Below are positions 45,168 through 58,100 of a stretch of 64,000 nt of DNA, in pieces; positions within the stretch are counted from its first letter, which is position 1, and every line of letters begins with the position of its first letter. The notes under the pieces are model-generated. The model did no database searches. It saw nothing but the letters and a program-made list of their open reading frames with translations, and was not told the DNA's origin. A program made the translations under genes and the position numbers. Source of the stretch: Lucifuga dentata. Lineage: Eukaryota; Chordata; Actinopteri; Ophidiiformes; Bythitidae. Location: NCBI GenBank assembly GCA_014773175.1, contig VXCM01000408.1:138615-202614 (forward strand), written 5' to 3'.

Positions 45168-45984
45168 CTTTTAAAAAGAAGCATGAGAAATATTTACATT
45201 TATGTGTACACTTCATACTTTCTAATCATAAACCCTTTCTTGGTACATGTTGTGAGAGTGGATCAATGAGGAACTAAAACAGATTTCAAAAGATAATAAA
45301 ATATTTCACAACTGCAGCAGTTTCAAACTTAGGAAGTATTTGTCAGAGATTCATGGTATCAGTGTGTTTTAGTATGTGGATATGAATATTCGCCTACAAA
45401 CTATTACTTCAAGGCAAATACTTGACATATGTGACATACAAGAACTGACTGCATCCAGTACATAAACTCTGAATGTCTGTGTAGATACTCTCTCATTCTC
45501 ATGGATCTTATGAGAATACTGGCATGGGATGTATCACAAAGAGTTACATTTCTAAATGAAAGACAATTGTGACCAAAAAAAGTTGTGGTGGGTGATGTTT
45601 TAATGAAATTAATACATTGAAAGTGGACAGAAAGGAGCAGAAACAGCATCACATGGCTCAGATTTTATTGTCAGACAAAGACTGTTTTATAAGGTGTACT
45701 TACCCAATTGTTTTGAATGTAGCTATAGATATAGATGTAGAGAAAGATATAGATAATCTTGGTACCAATTCGTCTAACTTCCAGAGACTAATAATAGAAA
45801 TTAAGAAAATAATAAAAAATAATACATTTAATTTACCCTCAGCTTTAAACATTTTATTTAATGCAAGACTGCATGAGAACCACTGATTATTTGTTTTTGC
45901 TTTACTGTAAATATGCCAAAAGCAACAATATTAACTTTTCAATTTTATTTTCAACAAAAAATCCAATTTAGAAAACTTTCTTGA

Positions 45985-46035
45985 TTTTTTTTTTTTTTTT
46001 TTNTTTTTTTTTTTTTTTTTGTTTGTTTGTTTGTT
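45985..46035. repeat. Poly-T tract with single N, then (GTTT)n
   Basis: A T homopolymer is broken by an N at 46003 and followed by GTTT units. The length is unresolved. It could be the A-tail of a minus-strand retroelement, but no body was recognised. Confidence 0.75.
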
Positions 46036-46834
46036 TTATTTTTTCTGACTATTCCATCGTAGTTTTAATTCCCTCTGAAATTGGCACTTTGGATGAAGTG
46101 ATTTACTTAAAATCAATTCCATGGTTTGATTCTTTTTTAAACAAAGTCAGTCCACAGTGGAGCAACCTGTCAAAATAGCCTTTATGCTTGTTTTAATCGC
46201 CTGCATTATATGTGTGTTTGTGTTTGTGTCTGTGTATCTTCAAATGATTAAATATCCAAAGCAACGCTGCAGACTGTATAACAACTAAATATTTGCTTAA
46301 GTAATGCTCGAATACTTTCTACAGCCCCCTCCTCCCTGGGGAGAGGGCAAAGAGATGGAGGATAAAAGGGGAACTTGTAACACACATGCATGCCAGCTGT
46401 TACTCTGCTGTTCTGATCTACAGGGCTTACCATGTATTATTTCTGGCTGCACAGATAAGCGAACGACAAGAAAGCTGTTCTACTCACTTGATACTAGAGC
46501 TGATTCAAGACTGCCTCTTTGTGGTGGATTTGTGCTACAGCAATCATTTTAAGGTTCTAACACAGCAACTGGCATGCAATACATTACATTAGTGAACAAT
46601 GACTTTACATTGTAGACTGCAGTTTCTTTATCAATAATTAAAAAAAAAAATGTTTGGTTTGAATTGACATGCTTAAAATGACACATAACATTGAGGACGA
46701 CAGATTAGGACTCATCTCACATGTCTGCAATTCCTTATTTTTCTACTTACTCTCTCACCAATTTGACACACTTTTGTATGCTGGAGGGATTTTATCTCAG
46801 TTTCATAGGAGTCCTTTTCGTGGTCATTGTCCCC

Positions 46835-46840
46835 AAAAAA

Positions 46841-46871
<31 letters not shown>

Positions 46872-46873
46872 AT
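46835..46873. repeat. (AAAT)n microsatellite
   Basis: About nine AAAT units in tandem. Confidence 0.85.
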
Positions 46874-47589
46874 CTCCACAGATGATATCATCATCTGAGA
46901 ATGACACCTGGGTAAAGACTTTTTTTCATATTTGGGAAGAGGTGAAAGACATATCAGGTGAGTAGGGTAGGTGCTGAACTAATGCAAAAAATCTGCTGAA
47001 CTGCTTAATTTATTAATAATGTATCTCACTTTTTGTTGCACACTATATTTTTTCAACTGTAACATGGATCCACACACATCTGATCATATTGATTACTGAT
47101 TATGTTTTGTTGGGTAAATACCTTTCAAGGGAACGTGGTATTGTCTTTTAATAAGTTTATTAGTCATTTTGTTAAGTATCTAAGAGTTTGAAGAAGAACT
47201 GAAAGACCCCAAAACTGGAAAAATCCCTTTTATCATTGTGATTTGTGTGTATTTTTGAATTTTGTACTCTTTTATAGAGAAATAATGCAAAAATAATCTG
47301 AGTCTCAGTATGGGTTTTCATCCACAGGAGTTTGACAAATGCACAAATTCATACTTGAATAAACAGTATAAATGTAAATTTAGATAGCCGTTCACAAATA
47401 TGTAACCAGGAAACCATACATTTTTGATTCTTACCTTTTAATACTTTAAGCTTATTATTTTGTCAAGTTACAATTTATTATGATGCCTTCCAGGTTAATC
47501 GTTTGTGTACTGATTCTTGATATGTTTCCTTTCTTGTTTTGTAAATTGTTGTCATTAATTAAAACAGCTAATGAGTCTTCCACTACCGT

Positions 47590-47700
47590 CCCAGCTAAAC
47601 AAAGTTACAGGGGGTGCGGTCTTTCCTGTAGCCGAGAACGGAAGCGGAAATTCGGCCATCTCCTCGTACATTCAAGCTAAAACAGGGTCAGTACACATTA
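47590..47700 (+). promoter_or_regulatory. epn1: Probable epn1 promoter and first noncoding exon
   Basis: A short GC-richer island contains ACGGAAGCGGAAA (ETS-like GGAA cores) and TCGGCCATCTCC (YY1-like GCCATCT), a combination typical of TATA-less housekeeping promoters. A possible donor GGTCAGT lies at 47685-47691. The first coding exon begins 4.5 kb downstream after the acceptor at about 52170. Assignment to epn1 is inferred from strand and position. Confidence 0.4.
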
Positions 47701-49470
47701 GACTTGGATCTCCTGTACTGTGTTGTCTACGAATTTAAAATACTTGGTCTTGTAATCTGATAGTGGACAGTCCTCAGTGTCCTATAGCAGGACCTGTACC
47801 TGTGAAGGCGTGTACATCTGGTAATCGTGTTGCCAGTTGCGAATTAGCAGCAGCTAACTAGCTAACTTTGCTAGCTAGCTAATCTCTGTCATTTTAACCA
47901 CATCAAGAGAGCAGAGAGTGATTGTTTCTATCGCTCAGACTGGCAGGTAAACATCATGTTCGTTTATATTCATTGCTATGGCATTAACATCAATATGTGT
48001 TTGACGTTATTTTCTTTTCTTTATTTTATTTACTTAGCCAGCTAGGCTAACTGGTTAGCTACACCCAACTGTTCCTCTGCTTTTCTCTACTTTGACTACA
48101 TCTTACCTCAGCCCTGGAGGTAAATGCTGGCTAGATTAGTTTAAATAACGTCATATTAGAATATAAGAGGTGTTTGTTCAGTGGCTGGCCAATGTGAACT
48201 AGCACTAGCAGATGTCAGCTAGGGTTAGCTAGTTTGCTGGCTAGCATTGTGAGTTGCTCGCCACCCTGTTTCTCATGGACAGACTGTGACAGAGTTTTTG
48301 CTGTTGTTACTCTGGTTGTACACTGATGTGGTTAGCAATGCACTATGGAGTAACGTTATCTTTTACTCCACGTTGTACCCATTAAAGTTAAAACTGTTGA
48401 TTTGCTGATTAGCTAGCACAGCGTTACTCGACTGTTTGCTAACGTGAGTTAACTTTGTACGTCTGACAGGCAAAACTGCTCTATTAACGTTATCTGTCTG
48501 CAGGCTAGCTGGGTGGGGGTCTCTGATTCACGGCTGCGTAACGGTAACTGGCCACTCATAGATAATGGGATAAATTATGGTTTCATTTCTACTTGTGGAA
48601 ATCCGCCTACATGGTGTATGATTTGTTTAAAACAGTTTATTAAGAGTCAGCCTTTAGCGTGACCTTAGCTTAGTGCTATGTCTTATTTAATGTGGTCAGA
48701 TAGCAGGGCGAATTAGCCGCAAACTAAACATTTAGTCTATGAAACAGGCTTATGCTGCTGTTTGCCTGATGCTTAAGTAGTTGATGGGACAAGTTATAGC
48801 ACTTTTTCTTAAAATGAAATTAATGGAAATTTCTGACATGGTCGTCCCCCTTCATTCACTGCTGGCGTGTTAGGCACCTGTCTGTTAACAATGGAATGTA
48901 TAGTGTTTATTTAAATATTATTATTATGGCTGCATCTAACAATTCTTTTCATTATCAGTTAATCTGTCAGTTATTTTTCTCAACCAATCATTGTATTGAT
49001 AAGATGTCAAACATGGTTACAAATGCATGTCACAAGTTTTCAGAGTCCAAATCGTCTTCAAATTTCTTATTTTTTAAATTTTCATTAACAGCAGTTAAAA
49101 AGCAACTTGTCAGTTTTACTCTATGAATGACTAAAAGAAATAATTAAGCAAAGTTGTTTCGATTTGATTGTTCAACTGGCTAATGAATTATGTAATGAAT
49201 TAATAGATTGTTTTTCCACAAGTACTTGTGCTACACTCCGAGATGTGTAAGAGCAGCAGGATTTCAAGAAAGTTAATTAAACAAAAATGTGATAAAGTTT
49301 GCAGGATTATAGAGACATTTGTGATAAGGAGTAGTAGTATGAGGAACAAGACGTGCTTGTCTCTTATCAAGCATGAGATGGCGTGTCTGAACTTTGGTAC
49401 AAACCTTTAGTCATCTCTGAACTTGCTTTGCAGTGGTTTGCAACATGCCTCATTTTTGTTTGACCTACAG

Positions 49471-49503
<33 letters not shown>

Positions 49504-52170
49504 CCCATATTATCTGTGACAAGATGATTTAGGAGCATAATAAGGCACTTCTGAGTCTTTAGCATATTTGTTATGTTGTTACCAAAGTTGTTTTCAAACC
49601 TGAACACATGTTCATATTCAGTTACACATTTTCTCTCATCTTTATACTGTTGTGAATACACTGACAAATTTAAATTCTGATTATTGAAAACAACAAAGCC
49701 AGGCACAGTTTACTTCCAACCTGAAACCCAGGTTAGATTTGACTCTTGTACTACTTGTGCTACTAGTAGTCCCAGTATTTACTCCAAAGCAACCTGAATT
49801 TTGCAAAAGTTTGGTTAAACAACATGCTGGGTTCACAGTGTTATACCAGGATGATTTATCGTACACTTCCTTAAGATATTTTTGGTTTCATATTTGTGTT
49901 GGTGAACTATTAAATCAAGAGCTGATGATTGTATAGGATGTGATACTTGGTCACTCTTAAGTTCCTGGAACAGTCTTTAGATAATGTGTGATTAGGGTTG
50001 GGCAACATGAACAAAAGTCCACATCATAATGGCTTTACATAATAACCTTGTTAACAATTAATTTATGATAAATAGAACGTTCGGAGATATTTTTAATATT
50101 TTTAACCACCGTCATAGGTCCCTGTCACCTACATTATGTGATCTGCTGGCAGGTTTTGTTGAAAATATGCTGAAGCATCAGCATTTGCATAGTATTATCA
50201 TGATCCATGTTTCTTTGTTTTAAATGAAGTTATAAAACAAAGGCAAGATGAGGCTGAAGCACAGAGCTGGTTGTTATAGTTTCTTTCAGACGGCAGCCTG
50301 GAAAGCACTGAGGGACACTGTATAAGCAAAGCATATGAGCAAAATTAAGTCAAGGTTGGTATCAGTACATTTTCAGTGTATTGTGCAGGCAATCACTTAC
50401 AAACAGTACTTAGTTGGGATTCAGTGTGGCCATGTAATCATTCTCCACACACAGTCACACCACCAGCAGCCTGTACTGTCTGTTCCAAACGCAATGGAGT
50501 CATAATCTTGATGTCAAATTCAGACCCTGCCCTCTGCATGGCTCAACACAAACCATCCTATGTTGCATCAGGCAATGTGCTCCACTTGTCAGTCATCAAG
50601 TTTTCATAACATGTTTACTGTCGTATCTTCTTTGGAGCTGAAAGGAGCAAAGCCATGTTTGGTCTCCTCTGCTACTTTAGCCCACCTGCTTCACGCTTTC
50701 ACAGTTGTACATTCTGAGTTGCTCTTGCATAGCATTGTACTGAGTTGTTTTTTTCTTTACTTTTGGCTCACCTGTTCAAAACAAAGTCTTGCCATTGTCC
50801 TCTGACCTTTTATTGAAAAGACAATCAGATTACTGCTGGCAGTGTGGTGCAAAAACACACTGTAATACCTGAAAATGCTGGGAATTTCAGAGATACACAT
50901 TGTGTCACAAGGCTATCTCACAAAATTCACTGATGGTTGATTGTGTCATTAAATTAGGTGTTATTCTGCAACTGTGGCATATTTCTCACCTCATATTTAT
51001 CCACAAATTGATTTGTGGGGATAGTTTAGGTGAAAGGTGATGTTTGCAGTCCAGTGTATTTGCAGTTTGAAAGTCACAACCAAAGATCAGTTCAGCCCAT
51101 GATGCATTCTTCCAGTTAGATAAGGAAAAGCTCATGTTGATGTCTGAGTGAAGGAGAGAGTAATCAAATTTGTATGGAATAAAGTTTTACATTGGAGTCA
51201 TGTAAATTATAAGGGATGCTATTACCTAAAACTTATTCCTTTATTCTGTTCCTTAAGGATTCATGTAATGAGGCAAGCACAGGAATTCATGGAAGAATAA
51301 CACTTCAGCAACTTTTCAGAAATTGAAAATCATATTTACTGCTGTTCCTATACGATCTAAACATGTTCACCTTGTAAAAGTCAAATGTGGAACTAACCTG
51401 AATGTTTTTTCAACAAGAAAGTAAATGTTGGCTCATAAATGAAGCACATGTTTGAGATGGTCTGGGAATATTCTGTTAATACTTCCTGCTCATTCTTAAA
51501 AAAAAAAAAAAAAAAAAATAGTCATTTTTTGTGGCACTTTTGACCCTGATATGGTGTATCTTTTTATTAACCAGCAGCGATAAAATATTCTGATTTTGTT
51601 GCTGAATATCTCCTTTGTCCTCCTTCTTATCTGTGTGAATGTTTACTAACAATTCAGAAATAATCTTTTGTGAATTTGTATTAATTATTAATGTTAATCG
51701 TCGTAATGTAATTCCACAGTTTTCATCTCCCTGTGCCCATGGTTTTGGGACCTGATGTTGCCACGGGAAGAAACAGACAAGTTGAGGGACACAGCACTCC
51801 GTGAATGAGTGGCACGCAAGATAGACACACCAAAAGACGCCAAGAGGAGAGGCCATTATTCTGTATTATTCTTGTGTAACAGGTGTGGATGACACTGTCT
51901 TTCTCCCTCTGTTTATATACTAACAGTCACATGACTGAAGATTGATGTCTGATATAGCTGCCATCTTTCACACACTGATTTTTCTGTTCAAGGTCTTCCA
52001 CTCTTTTTCTTTAAGACACTTGTACCAATCTGATCTGGTCTTCTTTTCATGTTTCCTCTTCATTAAACCTCTTTATGCCTTTCTTCATGCCTTAATCAAA
52101 TGTCATTGATTATGTTGTATTAACTATATTTTACAACCCTTCTTTTCATTTGATGTTAAGATTGCAACAG
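47700..52170. other. Presumed first intron of epn1
   Basis: This 4.5 kb stretch contains TAGC-rich short repeats near 47840-48480, a poly-T run at 49471-49496 and an A-run near 51500. There is no recognisable coding exon. It is probably the 5' UTR intron of epn1, based only on the lack of another gene and the promoter-like motifs at 47590-47700. Confidence 0.4.
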
Positions 52171-52193
52171 AACTCGACGGCCAGACAGTTGCC

Positions 52194-55100
52194 ATGTCGA
52201 CCTCATCGCTACGGCGACAAGTAAAGAACATCGTCCACAACTATTCGGAAGCTGAAATCAAGGTTGTGTGTCACTCTTCATATCTGGCTTTTTTTTTTTT
52301 CCTCCTCCCCTCACTTTTCCACTCATGTCCCCCATATGTGCATAAGAGTGGCGACTCTGTCTCTATAGCATAGATGACACCCTGTAGTTTCTGATTATCA
52401 CTGAAGTCGCCTCCTTCATCTTTCCCCGCTTTACATGAGTCACACTAATCTCATTATTCGTTCATTATCCTGTGTCCTGATTGAGTTTTACACTGGCCCT
52501 CTGATGAAAGCACAGCAGTTCTGATATTAGGTTGTTTAAAAGTAATGGCCCAATTTAGATGAGTAATAGATGGGTAATTTGGAAAATTTTGTTGTTGTCC
52601 AGGTTAGAGAGGCGACGTCCAACGATCCATGGGGCCCCAGCAGCTCTCTGATGTCAGAGATAGCAGATCTGACCTACAATGTTGTGGCCTTCTCTGAAAT
52701 CATGAGCATGGTTTGGAAGCGCCTCAATGACCATGGAAAGAACTGGAGACACGTATACAAGGTTTGCATGTATGCTTGCTTGTCTGTGTGGCTGAGACAG
52801 TAATTGATATGGCAACATATTCTTTTTATACATTATCCATACACTGTACTAATATAATGGTTCAATACTAGAGTGAATTCTTTAACGATGTTACACAATA
52901 AATGATTTACATAGATTGAAACTTTATGATTTCTTTTGAGAAGAATATTGTGATCATGTCACGAGTTATCCTGATTGTTGCTGCTGTTCTGCTTGTGCAT
53001 GTTTTTATGTAAATACATTTGGAAGCTGATAATGGGATTCATTTGAACTTGTTAGCTGCTTTACGATTTCACTTTCGTCACTTAAGTATCTATACTTTTT
53101 TTTACACTAGGTCAGTGATTGTGATTTTTTTTTTTTTTTTTANTTTTTTTTTTTTTTTTTTAATTTGCATCAGGCTATGACCCTCATGGAGTACCTGATC
53201 AAGACGGGTTCAGAGCGAGTCGCACAACAGTGCAGAGAGAACATATATGCAGTCCAGACCCTCAAGGATTTTCAGTACATAGACAGGGATGGCAAGGACC
53301 AGGTATACAAACACAGCCATGTCCACAAAGCCATACACATACCAGAATTAAAGAATTGAGTAAGGTCCACCTTTGTGGAATGCAAGCACACATTGTCAAA
53401 CATGCCATGTTTCATTCAAGGACATTTTACAAAGGGCTTCTGACCTCTTGTGCAAATATACGACAGGGAAAAGCCAGCTGTAAAAATGTTATCGGCCTGT
53501 AATTGAAATTGTGGTTGGCTTAATCTAACAGTTGTATAAAAATGATAATAATACAGAAATCTTAGGGGTCTTTATTTAATATGAAATATTAAAACCATTC
53601 ACCAATTTGTAGCAAGTAATAAATAGAATATAATTACTAATAATAGTCCACTGATGGTTTGTGCATGAGTGCCTGCCTGCCTGAACTTGTGTTTTTCCAG
53701 GGGGTGAATGTACGAGAAAAGGCCAAACAGCTGGTGACACTGCTGAAAGATGAAGAAAGATTACGAGAGGAGAGGATCCACGCCCTCAAAACCAAAGAGA
53801 AAATGGCACAGACATCCAGTGGTGAGATGGCTGCTTCAGTCATTGTTCAGAATGATCTAACATTTGAAACAATGAGGGGCTTTGACCAGCATGAACGGCC
53901 CGTGTTTCAAAACAGCTGATAACCTTTTAACAAACCCTTTTGTGAGCTGAGAGTACCTGCACAACTCCACAAATGATTTCATTTGGACCTATGCATATTT
54001 GCTTCTGTCCCAGCCTCCTCAGCCCCCTCAGCACCCAGCCTGGGTGGCAGTGTGTCACTGGGCTCGCACTCTGGAGGGGCAGACCCTGAGCAGGCCTGGC
54101 CACAGAGCTCTGGAGAGGAGGATCTGCAGCTCCAGCTGGCTTTGGCCATGAGTAAAGAAGAAGCAGAACAGGTAACAACAGAGCTAGAGCGTCTTGCATA
54201 AGGATTAATAGTGATATGAATAGAAATTACATTAGCGTAACCATAGTTAAGTAGTTGTTTGCAGTTTTTATCGACTACAGCACCTGCTTATACGGGGGTT
54301 GTTTCAGATATTATTCAATACAATACCCACTCAGCTTTGCTCTCACTATGTAACCCCTGACCTCCCCCAGACTAGCAAGGACCCTCTGGAGGACGCAGAG
54401 CTCCACTATGCAATCACACTCAGCAAAGAGATGCAGCAAAAGGTCAGGGGCAGACAGTGTGCCCAGCTGACTGACCAGCCAGTCAACAACTATTTTTCTT
54501 TCTGTCAAATGGAATTTTCTCAAACAGAATTAAGTATCAATGAATATCTGCTCCTTTTTTGTCATGTTGTCTTTTCCTCAAGAAACAAGTTTGCATCACA
54601 ATCCAACAATCATTTTTAAAATTATAGTTTAATTGTCTGTACTTTGTCACACAATTTTTTTTATAAAGGGCTACAACTCGGAGTGTGCACTAGATTTTTC
54701 ACATAATTATTATATTAAAGCTTGAAAAAGTGAGCCCACAAATAGATCAGATGATTTGTGCATGACAAACTATTATAATTGACTAAACTGAGCACTAAGC
54801 ATTTTCTAAGCACTGATTGATTCCTTCCTCCCTATAGCTCTCTGTGATGACATGCGTGCATCATCATCGAAAGCCTTAAAATAATACTGTTTTACTCTGT
54901 CTCTTGTTTCTGTGCTGTCAAAGCACTACAGGACACAGTGGTTACTGAAGCTTGCTACCAAATGGAGTATATTTAAGGATAATGCCATTGTCATTATTTT
55001 TCCTACACCTATTTAGACAAATTTTAGTTGTGTCAAGCATGTATAAGCCTCATGGTTCAATATTCCTTACTGATAGATAATCCATCTTCTTTATAATAAG

Positions 55101-58100
55101 GTAGAATCAAAGTTGGTGTCAGGTAAGGATGCCCAAACCAGTGTGCAAAAGGAATCTCCAGCTGATTAAATTCTTTTTGTTTTAGCTTATTATGCTCCAG
55201 TGACCGACGCATAGTGTTGTGTTCAAGTACAAGAAGCAGATAAAGTCCTGCAGTTTCAATAAATTGTCCACACTTGAAGTAAAATACCCTGCACTGCTTT
55301 GGGTGAAAAATGTATATCTATTTCGTTGACATTTTGCAGGTGCACTACACCTTTAAAATGTTGTAATTCATTGAGAATTGCATTTAAAGCTCCATATTTT
55401 GTTCATGGCAGGGATGAAGAGAGGCTTTTCACATCCTACTCATGTCTAAACTTGCTTGCCACAACGGTTCCACACACCTCTCAATGGATATTATATAAGA
55501 CACTATACAAAACACTGAAGGATAGCTCTGCGGGCTATTTCAGGGTGGTTGGGATCTGTAAACACAACGACCCTGTTTAAAGTTGTCTGTAGATACAGAT
55601 TGATCACCTCACCCTACCCTCCACCCCACTTATTGAGCCCTTAATTTGATCTACTCTCCAAAGTTGAGTGTTTCTGGTTGCTAACATTATCATTTTGTGT
55701 GTGGTTTGCAGGAGGAGCGGCTGCGCAGAGGTGATGATCTGAGACTGCAGATGGCCATCGAGGAGAGCAGAAGGGAGAAGGCAAAGCCAGAGGAGGTGTG
55801 TGTGTGTGTGCGTGCGCACATTACATGGTACAGGTTGTGCATCTCATATGTGTGTCTTCATATTTCTGTGTGTTCTCCAACAACAAGCACTCTGTTATTT
55901 ACATGTACACTTGAACTCTGTTGGTAAACAGGAATTTAATTTCACATTAAAAGTTTCTCACAGTAATGGTTTATAGGAAGTAAGACATTATGGGTTTACT
56001 AAACAGACACAGTTGTTCCCCTGTTGACTCATTTGTTTTATGGCATCTTATTATTTCATGCCAGCTTATGGGTAATTATGGGTTAAATGGAAAAGCAGGC
56101 TACATAGGCAAATGGTAACTGGAGTGCCTCCAAGTTTATAAACCAGGAGAAAACAAAAAAGGCTCAATACCCAGAGAAGTAACCTTATTACAAATTATAC
56201 ACAGTTCCTTATAAAGTATTAGAATCTTCAATTCTACAAAATACTAAGCCTTAAAAGTTATAAAATTGTCTTTAATTTCATTAAGTTTAATATTGGCATA
56301 TATTTTTTTAATGCACTTTTTGTCAAAATTATCTGAATTCTAAAACATCTTAATCAGTTGTTTTGATATAAAAGCCAAAGCCAACCAAATGCTTAACTCT
56401 CTTCTTAGCCTAATATACAGTACTACCTACTTAACTATTGTTGGAAAAGGCCTGTTCTAAATAAACCAAGCTCCCATTATATTTAGCTGTCATGCTGCTT
56501 AGTTTTTCAATTTTCTCTTTAAATGCCACCATGTGCATGTGAGAGTGGTATGTGTGTTTGTGTTTTTACATTTCTAACCACAGACAGATGTAGGCTGTAA
56601 TCCACATTATTCTCCAATGCAGAGTGCTTTAATGGAGCTCAGTGCTGTAGACCCCTGGGGGGCTCCTGCTTCTGCCTCGGTGGGCTCTGCCGGCCCCTCC
56701 CCTCCACCAACACTGACTGGCCCCTCTGCCTCGGGTCCATGGGGCACAGCCTCCACAGACCCATGGGGGGCAGCATCACCTACATCTCCTCCGAGCTCTG
56801 ACCCCTGGGGTGGAAGTGCCCCACCTACAATAGCCCCTCCTCCAGATCCCTGGGGAGAGACATCCAACAGAGTTAACAATGTAGACCCCTGGGGAACCTC
56901 AGGTAAGTAGCTACAACACTGCTCAGGTATTGACTGTCTTACTAATCAGGGGCTCATTTCACGAAATTTGCGATATCATCTTGCAAATATCAAATATCTT
57001 GCAAATATCATCTTGCCAGATGATATTTGCAACATGTGATCATTTTCTGTCACACATGTGGAGGTGTTTCACGAATAAAATTGCACTGGAGAGGTACAGA
57101 CTCACATCGCAAAGTGCATCTACATGTGGAAAAAGGAACATCTGGCAATTGAAAATGAATGCTTTGCTTGTGAGAAGCAAAGATCCGAAATTGAAAAAGA
57201 CAAACTACATTTGATAACAGAATATATTGTGCAAAAGGGCTGTGAGGAATCTGCAAGCCACCCATCTCTATTTCAGTGATCAGGATATTTCCCTACACAT
57301 GATATAGTTTTTGACATTTTTTACAAGTCCATTATATTGTGTACATGTAAAGCACATTAAACTGTTTATTGACCACGATCGAAATTTGTGGGACTCGCAA
57401 ATTTATGTGGACTTTGCAAGTGACAATTTTTTGTGAAATGTGCCACTTTTTTTTGCAATCTGCGTGTACAAAAATGCTCGGAAATTGCTTTTGTGAAAAG
57501 AGCCCCAGGTAGCTAGGAATGTACAATGATGTGACTGAGCATCAAAAGAGGAGCACATCCTGCTCTGTGGATGAAAAAGAGAAAGGATGTGAAGACCTCT
57601 GCTCTCCTTTACGCCACCATTCTATATTGTTTCCTTTCCTGTCTACATAATAGATCTGTTACATTTTTAGTTATGTCACCATGTTGTCATATCTTGTCAT
57701 CCGCTCTGCTTTCAGTTTTTAATGAGGAAAGCAAGCATGCTGAATCATTCTCCTTCTGTGTCTAAACCAGAGATATTTATCCTCTTGTTTCCACTCAGGA
57801 CTGACTGTGGCTGCGTCTCAACCCTGAGTTCTTTTCTCTTTTGCCCACTTTCAACGCCTTTTTTTAATGTATGAGATTGCCCCTTCTCATAATGTCTCCT
57901 TTGTCTCTGCTAAACAGCAAATATTGAGTAGGTGAGAGTAATATTGGGGACTGGTCACTTTGTCAGTGGCACTGGAGAGGTCAAGAAGAGAAACTCTGCT
58001 GTTGATACCAGCCCAGCTTCCTACTCCCTCCTTACTATGTATTGTACTGTAAAGTGTTGTGTTAACCCTCCCCTTGCCTGCGTCTCCTCCCCTCCCCTGT

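Larger units (their letters stand above)
42869..47590. other. Spacer between the kinase and epn1
   Basis: The left end probably holds the kinase 5' UTR and promoter, since the gene reads leftwards. The rest has a (CT)n tract at 43428-43468, a hAT-like element, a (GT)n tract, a poly-T run with an N and an (AAAT)n tract. The longest frame (about 44323-44676) has no start context, domain or splice partners. I see no gene. Confidence 0.6.

Noticed and set aside
47840..48480. TAGC/GCTA-rich segment after the epn1 promoter
   Set aside because: It contains many overlapping GCTAGC motifs, but they are irregular and look like diverged simple sequence, not a defined element.
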